Made by a program: the position numbers and the translations under genes
The notes under the pieces: model-generated
Told to the model about the DNA's origin: nothing
Database searches by the model: none
Seen by the model: the letters and a program-made list of their open reading frames with translations, nothing else
Shown here: positions 10,608-19,989 of the stretch, one piece after another
Position numbering within the stretch: the first letter of the stretch is position 1
Layout: each line of letters begins with the position of its first letter
Assembly (NCBI GenBank): GCA_050084985.1
Contig: JBITNC010000002.1
Location: 28,830,001 to 28,894,000 of the forward strand
DNA: 64,000 bases
Source of the DNA: Nageia nagi
Taxonomy: Eukaryota > Pinophyta
Direction of reading: 5' to 3'

Positions 10608-13553
10608 ATTGTTGATTCAGGATGCACTAATCACATGTGTTATGAAAAGGATAAGTTTGAAAACTTTCATAAGTACAAAAAGGCTGCAGTTATGATAGGT
10701 GATAATACAGTCCTTGATGTTCACAGAATAGGGAGTGTGAAGATTCATGGAAAGACTCTTGATAATGTCTTTTATGTGCCTCAACTAAGGATGAATCTCA
10801 TCTCCGTGATTCAGATTACAAGGAAAGGATGCTCATTTGAGTTTACCTCACACTTCTGGTGTGTTAAGAAAGGACTTGCCACCTTGTTGAAAGGATCAGT
10901 AAAGGATGACCTTTATATTGTGAATCAAGTACCTTCAAAGATTTGTCTTACTGCAAATGTTTGTTCAAAAGGTAATCTTTGGCATCAACGATTAGGACAC
11001 CTTAACCACAAGAGTATTCAAGATATGAAAACTCAAGCACTTGTGGAAGTTTTAACTAATATTTCACCCACAATTGGTCTTTGTGAAAGGTGCATTCTAG
11101 GAAAAATGAATAGGTAAAAGTTTGAAAAAGATAAGACAACTCGGGCTACTCATCCTCTTCAGCTTGTGCATTCAGATTTGATGGGTCCTTTTTAGACTAA
11201 GTCACTAGGTGGAGCTTCTTATGTTCAGACCTTCATTGATGACTTCAGTAGGATGACATTTGGTTATCTACTTGAGCACAAGGATCAAACTTTTGATAGG
11301 TTTAGAGACTTTAAGGCACTTGTTGAAAATCAAACTGATTTTAAGATCAAGATGCTGAGATCTGATAATGGGGGTGAATATAATAGCAATGAGTTTAACA
11401 ACTATTGTGTTAAACATGGGATTAAACGATAATTCATAATCCCTTACACCCTTCAGCAAAATGGAGTTGCTGAAAGGAAGAATCACACCATTATGGAAAT
11501 GGCAAGATGCATGTTGGGTAATCTTCCTAGTTTCTTATGGGGAGAAGCTATTCACACTACTATTCACACCCTAAATAGGTGTCCTACTAAGGCAGTTGAA
11601 GGTAAAAATCCATATGAAGCATGGACAGGAAAGAAACCTAACCTCTCACACTTTAGGGTCTTCGGTTGTGATGCATTTGCCTTCATTACCTCAGAGAAAA
11701 GAAAAAAGCTAGATAAACGATCAGAAAAATGCATCTTTGTGGGGTATGATAATCAGCATAGAGGTTACAAGCTCTACTCCTCATCCCATAAAATAGTCTT
11801 TGTTTCTAGGGATGTTAAGTTCAATGAACTTTCTGAGGATACGACCTCTCATGCTGAAGTGTCTGATACAGATGATTCTTCGCCTACACCTAACTGGTTG
11901 GATAATCATGTAGAGAAGTCACCACAAGAGCAAAATTCTCCACCATAGAGAATTACAAGGAGTATGACCTGAATAACTCTTTATTTGCCAAAATTGATAA
12001 TACACATGAGCCATCAACCTTCAAAAAAGCTTCCAAGCAAGAGTGTTGGATGGAAGCTATGAAAGTTGAGTATGAGGCGCTCATGAAAAATGAAACTTGG
12101 GATTTGGTTCCTTATCCCAATGCAAAAAATGTGATTGGCAATAAATGGATATACAAGGTCAAGTACAATTCTGATGGAAAAATTGAAAAATACAAAGCAA
12201 GGTTAGTGGCTAAAGGATTCGCTCAGAAATATGGTATTGATTATGAGGAAACCTTTGCTCTTGTGGCCAAGATGCCTACTATCAGAATAATCCTTGCTCT
12301 TTCTACAGCTCAAGGATGGAAAGCTTTTCAACTTGATGTCAAAAGTGCATTTCTCAATGGTGACTTAGATGTTGAAATATACATGAATCAACCAGAAGGA
12401 TTTATTCCAGAAGGAAAAGATTCTCTTGTGTGTAAGCTAAAGAAGTCTTTGTATGGACTTAAGCAAGCACCTAGAGCATGGTACAAGAAAATTTCAGGAT
12501 TCTTTACAGATATTGGTTTTTCCAAGTGCTTCTCAGATTCAGATCTATATGTACTCAATCAAGGAAAAGACATGGTCATAATTCTCCTTATGTGGATGAT
12601 CTTCTCATAACAGGCAATAATATTGAAATCATCCAAGAGTGCATCTCCAAACTCAAAGTAACATTTGAAATGACTGATCTAGGTCTATTGCATTACTATC
12701 TTGGGATGCAAGTATACTAACACAAAGATTGTACTTATCTTAGTCAATCTAAGTATATATCAAACATCTTGCAAAAGTTTGGAATGAAGGAGTGTAAATA
12801 TGCTGCAATACCTGTTTCTGCTGGAATTGTTGTATCACTGAGCTCAGATTCTTAGTTAGCTGATGCTACAGCTTATAGATAATTGATTGGTAGTCTTCTG
12901 TATCTGACTATCTCTCATCCTAATATTACCTTTGCAGTGAATCTGATGGCACGATTCATGCAAAAAACATATGTTGAACACCTCAATGCTGTTAAGCAAA
13001 TCTTGAGGTATGTCGCAGGGACAAAGGATCTTGCTCTTAAGTATTCCAAAGTGCCCTTAATTGTTCTCTTAGGGTTCTCAGATTCTGATTATGGGGGAGA
13101 TAGAGATGACAAAAAATCAACCTTTGCATATGTGTTTAGCATTGGTTCAGGTGCTATCTCTTGGGCTTCCAAGAAGCAACCTACTGTGACTCTTTCTACC
13201 ACCGAAGCTGAATATCGAGCCATGTCTGTTGCAGCCCAAGATGTATTTGGCTGAGGCATCTTTTGAACGAAATTGGGTATAAGCAAAATGGCCTATCTCT
13301 TATTTCGTCAGATAATTAATCGGCTATCTCTTTGGCTAAGAATCTTATGTTCCATCAGCGAACCAAACATGTAGAAATCCAAGCTCATTTTATCAGGGAG
13401 AAGGTTCTAGATGACATCATATACTTGCAATATTATCCATCTACTGAAAACTCTGCTGATTTGTTTACCAAGCCCCTTCCTGAAGCTCAGTTCTGCAAGC
13501 TTAGGGATTCTCTCGGGTTGGTGAAGTTGCCCTCAAGGGGGAGTGAAGTTTAA
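10608..13553 (+). pseudogene. Element B Pol: protease, integrase, reverse transcriptase, RNase H (disrupted)
   Basis: Domains in Copia order. Protease IVDSGCTNHM starts at 10608. The gag-pre-integrase segment follows (LWHQRLGHLNHKS, CERCILGKM; about 10978-11110). Integrase has VHSDLMGPF, RSDNGGEY and NGVAERKNH, giving the D-D-E catalytic set. Integrase C-terminal sequence reaches about 11830. RT covers about 12040-12740 (QLDVKSAFLNGDL, YGLKQAPRAWY, YVDDLL). RNase H covers about 13070-13260 (SDSDYGGDRDDKKST, STTEAEY), and the tail ends with LFTKPLPEAQF. Stops lie at 11115 (TAA), 11193 (TAG), 11430 (TAA), 11946 (TAG), 12718 (TAA), 12855 (TAG), 12880 (TAA) and 13317 (TAA). One-base deletions lie near 11970, 12590 and 13247. 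All stops are explained by C-to-T at Gln codons. Confidence 0.93.
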
Positions 13554-13611
13554 ACTTTTGTTAGTGATGACAACTTCACCTCTAAGAGGCCTTTTTGATT
13601 GTACATTCTAG

Positions 13612-13890
13612 ACCTCCGTGGTAAGTTTGCTCTGCGTGACAAACTTGTTGTACAATTGTTGTTATAGAGTGTTGATTATTTGATACCGCAGTGGTAAGTT
13701 TGCTCTGCATGACAAACTTGTTGTACATTTTATACCTCCATGGTGAGTTTGCTCTGCGTGAGAGACTTGTTGTACAAATTTTGAGCATATAATTAATATA
13801 CCTCCGTGGTAAGTTCGCTCTACGTGAGGAACTTGTTGTACATTCTATACCTCCGTGGTGAGTTTGCTCTGCGTGAGAAACTCGTTGTAC
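13612..13890 (+). repeat. Array of five hairpin-forming repeats in the trailer of B
   Basis: Five 42-bp units at 13612-13653, 13685-13726, 13734-13775, 13800-13841 and 13849-13890 share the form ACCTCCGTGGT, left arm, loop CTCTGCGTGA, right arm, GTTGTAC. Units 1 and 2 have arms AAGTTTG and CAAACTT. Unit 4 has AAGTTC with GAACTT. Unit 5 has GAGTTT with AAACTC. Unit 3 pairs GAGTTT with AGACTT through G-U pairs. Arm changes are therefore compensated, which supports a conserved RNA or DNA stem. The array lies between the pol stop and the polypurine tract. One related unit is in element A (15995-16035). Confidence 0.88.
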
Positions 13891-14371
13891 AATTTTTTAT
13901 GCTCTATTTAAAATCAACACATGTCTATATACAACAGGTGACTATGAGTGATGGCTTGTCATCTCTATGATGGCTTATAGTGCACCATTGATCAGTTATT
14001 TATAAGATGGCATTATTTGATTCTCTTATTTGAATATATGATGCATCTAACTGATTTTGTTCATGAGTTGCTTGTAGCATGCAGGATCTTCTTCAGAAAT
14101 GCAGGTTACTCACCTTGTGAAAGCAAGCTCATGGAGACTCACATGTCAGCTTAAAGTTGATCGACTACTATGTACAGTGAAACCAGTTGTGGTTAATGAT
14201 TGTATTGTAAACCATTTTTTATCAAATGGTAATGTAGTGAGTCTCATACTAGTTCTCAAAAAGATTCTCAAATATGTAAATGTTCTCATCTCCACTTGTA
14301 TCTCTATGGAGGAGAACTCTCTCTTACTCTCTCTCTCTTCTCTCTTCTACGCTCTATCCCAATATTGCATT
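13891..14371 (+). other. Remaining trailer of B
   Basis: Non-coding, homologous to the trailers of A and C (shared AATCAACACATGT and CAGGTGACTAT blocks). An open frame at 14099-14386 matches nothing known. CT-rich sequence precedes the polypurine tract. Confidence 0.65.
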
Positions 14372-14380
14372 AAAGGGGAG
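14372..14380 (+). other. Polypurine tract of element B
   Basis: AAAGGGGAG directly before the 3' LTR start. It primes plus-strand DNA synthesis in LTR elements. Confidence 0.88.
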
Positions 14381-14877
14381 TGTTAGAATTTGTAATGAAA
14401 TATTGTGAATATCTAAACTCCTTATAAATTCAATTAATCTTCTTAAGGGTATGTAGATACCTTAAGGATTAATTGAATTCTTTAATATGTAGACTTTTAC
14501 TTTACCAAAGTGGTTAGTTGGTAGGTTGAAGTTTGGTGATACATTTAATGTAACCCTAACCTTACCCTTGGGTTAAAAGAAGGTTAGGGAGGTGCTCTCA
14601 AGCTATAAATAGAGGGCCTCTCCTCTTGTAACATATCTAAGTTTTGGAGTAAGATTACTCTACTTGGTTGTGTAGGAGAGAGCAAGAGAATAGTTGTAAG
14701 AGAGGCATAGATTGAGAATAGAGAACTAGTTGTGGATGTACTCCCAAGGAGGGAGGAACCACATTATATTGGTGTCATATTGTGTGAATGATGTTCTTAG
14801 AATTGTAGATGATGAATGATTTAGCTTCCTAGTCTTAGGTCCTAGAGGATTTGTTTAGATCTAGTTCAAATCCTTCA
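14381..14877 (+). repeat. 3' LTR of element B
   Basis: 497 bp, same ends as the 5' LTR, with TATAAATA at 14604-14611. It is followed by the second GATAT target duplication at 14878-14882. Confidence 0.96.
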
Positions 14878-15914
14878 GATATTAGTTTCTCAAAGTGCTT
14901 TTTAGACTTTAATTTATATGTGCTCATGTAAGGTAAAGATGTGATCTTGATTCTCTTTTATATGGATGATCTTTTGATTACGATAAAATCATTCAAAAGT
15001 GCATATCCAAACTTAAGGTAATATTTGAAATGACTAATCTTGATATCTTGCATTATTATCTTGAAATGCAATTGTATCAATACAAAGATTGTACTTATCT
15101 CAATCAATCTAAGTATATATTAGACATATTACAGAAGTTTCGAATGGAGAAGTGTAGATATGCTACTATTTCAATCTCTCTTAAAATCATTATTTCTCTA
15201 AGTTCCAACTCTCAGTTTGCTGATGCTACAACTTACAAAAAATTAATTGATAGTCTTCTGTATTTGATTATATTTAGGCCAAATATTTTCTTTGCAGTGA
15301 ATCTAATAGCATATTTCATGTAAAAACTTTATGTTAAACATCTCAATGCTATTAAGCAAATTTTAAGGTATATTGCAAGGATTAAGGATCTTACTCTCAA
15401 GTATTTTAAGTTACCCTCATTTGTTCTCTCTAGATTCTCAAATTTTGATTTTGAAGAAGATAAAGATGATAGGAAATCAACCTCTACATATGTGTTTAGC
15501 ATTGGTTTAGGTGTTATCTCTTAGGCTTTCATGATGCAACCCACTATTTCTCTTTCCACCATAAAAGTTGCATACCATGCCATATCTGTTGCAGCCTAAG
15601 AAGCTATTTAGCTAAGGTATCTTTTGAAGGAAATTGAATATGAGCAAGCTAAATCATCTTTGATTTTTTCAGATAATCAATCGATTATTTCTTTGGTTAA
15701 GAATTCTGTGTTTCATTAGATAACAAAATATGTGAAAATCTATTCCTATTTTATCAAAGAGAAGGTTCTTGATGGCATCATACACTTGAAGTATTATCCA
15801 TACACCTTAAACTCTATTTATTTATTCACCAAGCCTCTTTTGAAAGCTTAGTTCTGTAAGTTTAGGGATGCTATCGAGTTGGTGAAGTTACCCTCAAGGG
15901 GGAGTGAAGTTTAA
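14878..15914 (+). pseudogene. Element A pol, second part: RT end and RNase H
   Basis: Coding sense continues exactly where 6104 stopped (DISFSKC, then LYMDDLL as the RT catalytic box). It runs on through the RNase H (STSTYVFSIGLGVIS-like) to a terminal LVKLPSRGSEV-like end and TAA at 15912-15914. Numerous stops and deletions. The first five bases are the duplicated target site of B. Confidence 0.88.
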
Positions 15915-15994
15915 ATTCTTATGTTAAATTCATATTTGTGATGACAACTTCACCTCTAGGAGGATTTTGTGCTATATAATGTTGATTTTATTGT

Positions 15995-16035
15995 ACACCT
16001 TCATGGTAAGTTTGCTCTACATGAGGAGCTTGTAC
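15995..16035 (+). repeat. Single hairpin unit in trailer of A, related to the B array
   Basis: ACACCTTCATGGT, arm AAGTTT (16008-16013), loop GCTCTACATGAG, arm GAGCTT (16026-16031). The six pairs form if two G-U pairs are allowed. It stands at the position equivalent to the B array. Confidence 0.7.
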
Positions 16036-16605
16036 AAATTTTAGAGCAAAAAGATTATCTAATCTTGCACTATTCATTTATCCGTGTGTGAGGAACTTTT
16101 ATGTGTCTTTTGGCATTGTTTAATTATCCATATGTGAAGAACTTAAATGTGCATGCTCTATTTTGTAATGATAATCAACACATGTTTTATATATAGCAGG
16201 TGACTATAAGTTTTGGCTTAACATCTTTGTGATGATTTATAATGCACCATTGATTATTTCATGATGGCATTTATGTAATTCATCTATCCTAGTTGATATG
16301 AATATGTTACATCTAATCGATCTTATTATTTGAGCTGCTTATAACTTATAGGTTCTTTTGAGATTGCAAGTTACTATAAGTATGAAAGCTCTTGGAAACT
16401 CTTTATGACTTCCATTCGGATGACTACTTCATGTACATTGAAATCGATTATGGTTAATGATTGTATTTGGTAAAGTAGTGAATTTTAAACTAGATCTTTC
16501 TTGCTTCATAAATATGTAAAAAGTTTTCATCTCTATTATATCTATTTGGAGGAGAACTCTCTTACTTTCTTATTTGCTTTATCCCAATATTGCATTAAAG
16601 AAGAG

Positions 16606-17105
16606 TGTTAGAATGTATAATGCATTATTGTAAAAGTTTTGTAATAATCTTTTATGGAAGTTCACTAATACTTAAGGGTATCATTTGATACCTTAAGTAT
16701 TTAAGTGAATATGATAATGTAACTTATCTTACACTCCATGTCATGACCATGCCTCTTGGGTAAAAGGATGTGCATGTTATGCTTTTGTACATTAGGTAAA
16801 AGGATGATCCAAAGAAGGATTTTGACCTATAAGTAGAAGGCTCCCTCTTTTTATCATATACCAATTTTGTGGAGTAAAGTTATGCTATAGGATAATGTTT
16901 AGGAGAAAAGTTTAGAAGGATTGTAAGAGTTCATACTTGTAAATAAAGTGAGATCTAGTTAGTGGATGTACTCTTAGTTGGGAGAACCACTTACATCTTG
17001 AGTTATCTTTGTGAGATTGCTTTGTGAGTTATTTAGATGTGATTTGTGAACTTTCATACGATCTTAAGAGTTTATGATTATTCTTATTATATTAAAATTC
17101 CTTCA
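16606..17105 (+). repeat. 3' LTR of element A
   Basis: 500 bp, pairs with 327-826. The TATA motif here is TATAAGTA (16828-16835). It is preceded by the purine-rich AAAGAAGAG and followed by the target duplication CTTAG. Confidence 0.93.
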
Positions 17106-18553
17106 CTTAGTTCCTTATCCCAATGAGAGGAATGTGATTGGTAATAAGTGGATCTATAAAGTTAAGTACAATTTAATTGTAGATATTGAAAAATACAAGG
17201 TAAGGTTAGTGGTAAAGGTTTTGCTCAAAAATACAGAGTTGATTAATAAAAAACTTTTTCTCCCATGGTGAAGATGCCCACTATCAGGATAATGTTTGCT
17301 CTTTTAGTACCTCAAGGATGGAAAGATTTTCAACTTGACATCAAGAGTACGCTTCTCAATGGTGACTTAGATGTGAAAATTTACATGAATCAACTAGAAA
17401 GGTTTTTTGTAGAAAAAATGATTCATTTGTGTGCAAGCTAAAAAAATCATTGTATGGACTTAAGAAAGCACTTAGAGCTTGGTACAAAAACATTTCAAGA
17501 TACTTTGCAGACATTGGATTCTCCAAATGCTTCTTCAACTCTGATCTATATGTGCTCAATCAAAGGAAATATGTGGTCTTGAATCTCCTATACATGGATG
17601 ATCTTTTAATTATTGAAAATAATGATGAAATCATCTAAGTGTGCATATCCAAACTTAAGGTAACGTTTAAAATGATTGATCTTAGTCTCTTGCACTACTA
17701 CCTTAGAATGCAAGTGTACCAATACAAAGATTGTACTTATATTAGTAAATCCAAGTATACATCAAATATCTTACAAAAGTTTAGAATGGAGGAGTCCAAA
17801 TCTATTATGATCCTAGTCTCTCCTAGAATCATTGTCTCTTATCTTCAACTCTCAGTTGGCAGATGCTACAACTTATAGGCAATTAATTAGCAATCTTCTT
17901 TATTTGACTATTTTCAAGCCATTTATTACTTTTGTAGTGAATCTGATGGCACGGTTCATAAAAAATCATATGTTAATTATCTCAATATTGTTAAGCAAAT
18001 CATGAGGTATGTTGCAGGAAAAAAGGATCTTGCACTCGAGTATTCCAAGTTTTCTTCATTTTTTTTCTCAAGCTTCTTATATTTTGACTATGAGAAAGAT
18101 AGACATGATAAGAAATCAACCTTTGCTTATGTGTTTAGCATTGGTCTAGGTGCTATCTCTTGGGCTTCTAAGAAGCAACCTATTATTTCTCTTTTCACCA
18201 TAAAAGTTGAATATTTAGCCATATTTGTTCTAAACTAGGAAGCTATTTAGCTTAGACATATTTTGAAAGAAATTGGGTATGAGCAAGCTTACCCATATCA
18301 GATATTTTTAGATAATCAATTAACTATTTATTTGGTTAAGAAACTTACTTTTTATTAAAGAACAAAACATGTAGAAATCTAAGTGCACTTCATCAGGGAG
18401 AAGGTTCTGGATGGTATGATACATTTGCAATATTTTCCATCTACATTGAACTTTGTTGATTTATTCACCAAGCCCCTTCTTGAAGCTTGGTTTAGTAAGC
18501 TTAGGGAGTCTATCCGGTTAGTGAATTTTCTCTCAAAGAGGAGTGAAGTTTGA
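17106..18553 (+). pseudogene. Element C pol, right part: RT and RNase H
   Basis: Continues the coding sense of 1-326 with PYPNERNVIGNKW. RT blocks follow (CKLKKSLYGLKKALRAWY, LYMDDLLI near 17590), then RNase H near 18080-18260 (KSTFAYVFSIGLGAISWASK) and a terminal LFTKPLLEAW-like block near 18470, ending GSEV-like at TGA 18551-18553. Several frameshifts and stops make it non-functional. Confidence 0.9.
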
Positions 18554-19346
18554 ATTCTTATGTTGAATTCATGTTTGTGATGACGACTTCACCTCTAAGA
18601 GGATTTTTAGTTGTATATTATTGATTTATGTGTGTACCTTTTTGTTAGTTCTCCATGTGTGATAAACTATTTGTACACCTTGAGCATATAATAGACCATT
18701 GTTAGCAATATTCAATTATCCATGTGAGAGGAGCTCGTATGTGTGTATGATGGATCTTTTTGCATTTTTCAATTATCCATATGTGAGGTTCTCGTATGTG
18801 TCTTTTAGCACAATTCAATTATTCATATGCGAGAAATTTGTATGTGGAGTTTGTCATACTTTATTTATGATGATAATCAACACATGTTTTGTATACAGTA
18901 AGTGACTATAAGTATTGACTTAGCATCTTCGTAATGACTTATAGTGCACCATTGATCAATTTATGGATGGCATTACTTAATTCATTTATCCTTGTTGATA
19001 GGCATGTATATATAATGCATCTAATTGATCTTGTTGTTTGAGTTTTCTATAGCTTGCAAGTTTTTTCTTAACATTGCAGGTTACTTACTTCAAGTATGAA
19101 GGCTCATGGAGGCTCATTATGTCAACTTCCTATTGGATGACTACTTTATATACATTGAAATCAATTTTAGTAAATGATTATATTATAAACCATTTGTTAT
19201 AATGGTAAAGTAGTGAGTCTCAAATTAAGATCTTACTTTACAAAGATGTAAAAGTTCTCATATTCTATTGTATCTGTATAGAGAACTCTCTTACTCTCTC
19301 TTTATTCTCTCTTCTTCACTTTATCATAATATTGCATTAAGAGGAG
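18554..19346 (+). other. Trailer of element C
   Basis: Non-coding, homologous to the trailers of A and B. It has degenerate repeats of a CAATTATCCATGTGAGAGGA type (about 18710-18850) corresponding to the hairpin-unit region, and ends in the purine tract AAGAGGAG before the LTR. Confidence 0.6.
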
Positions 19347-19830
19347 TGTTGGAATGTATAATGTATTTTTATAAAGTTTAGTACGATTCTTGTAAATTCA
19401 CCAATACTTAAAGGTATCTCTAGATACCTTACATATTTAAGTAAATATGATAATGTAACTTATCCTACACTCCTCATAAGCATGCCCATTGGGTAAAAGG
19501 GTGAAGCATGTCATGTTTTTATACAATGGTTAAAAGGGTGATCTAAAAGAGAATTTTTACCTATAAATAGAATACCATCTCCTTGTGATCACTCATCAAA
19601 AAAAGTTGAAGCAAAGTTATACTCTAGGATTAGTGTTAGGAGAGGAAGAAAGAGATCTTGTTCTTGTAAAAGAGTTATCTTTGTGAATGTACTCCCATAG
19701 TTGGAGGAACCACTTATATCTTGTGTCAATTTATGAGATTGTTTATGATTTAAGTATTGATATTTGAGTGAGCTTTCAAGTGATCTTGGTAGATTAGGAT
19801 TTGTCTTTTAGGATGAAATATTTGAATTCA
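19347..19830 (+). repeat. 3' LTR of element C
   Basis: About 484 bp from TGTTGGAATG to TTGAATTCA. TATAAATA at 19562-19569. It aligns with the LTRs of A throughout but is clearly diverged. The right boundary was set by alignment with the end of the A LTR. Confidence 0.82.
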
Positions 19831-19989
19831 TAGTTTCCTTTGGCTAAAAGATACACTTGACTTTTTAAAGCTAGAATGGAATAATGTTTAATTAGTTCAA
19901 AATACAATCATTTACCTCGATAAGTATGTATCAGGTTGTAACCACCAAATGAATCCCCCATAAGAACACATATTTCCTCGAATTAGTGG

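Larger units (their letters stand above)
6105..14877 (+). mobile_element. Young Copia LTR retrotransposon B nested in A
   Basis: 497-bp LTRs at 6105-6601 and 14381-14877 differ at three positions by eye (about 99.4% identical). The perfect 5-bp target duplication GATAT lies at 6100-6104 and 14878-14882. PBS, leader, gag, protease, integrase, RT, RNase H, trailer, polypurine tract and 3' LTR are all present in Copia order. Total length is 8773 bp. Despite the near-identical LTRs the coding region has nine in-frame stops and three frameshifts, so the copy is non-autonomous. Long repeat-bearing leader (about 3 kb) and trailer (about 0.8 kb) are unusual. Confidence 0.97.
327..17105 (+). mobile_element. 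Copia LTR retrotransposon A, inserted in C and itself interrupted by B
   Basis: Two 500-bp LTRs (327-826 and 16606-17105) begin TGTT and end CTTCA. They flank PBS, leader, gag, protease, integrase, RT and RNase H. Flanking 5-bp duplications are CTTGG (322-326) and CTTAG (17106-17110), one mismatch. About 51 LTR differences counted by eye (near 90% identity) make it an old insertion. Element B plus its 5-bp duplication interrupts the RT at 6104/14878. Every coding section carries stops and it cannot encode a functional polyprotein. Confidence 0.93.
1..19830 (+). mobile_element. Copia LTR retrotransposon C (outermost of three nested elements, 5' end outside window)
   Basis: The right end is the 3' LTR at 19347-19830. 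Internal sequence is 1-326 plus 17106-19346, interrupted by element A. The order integrase, RT, RNase H identifies the Copia (Ty1) type. LTR start (TGTTGGAATG), purine tract and TATA motif resemble those of A, so C belongs to the same broad family. C must be older than A, which sits inside it. Confidence 0.85.
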
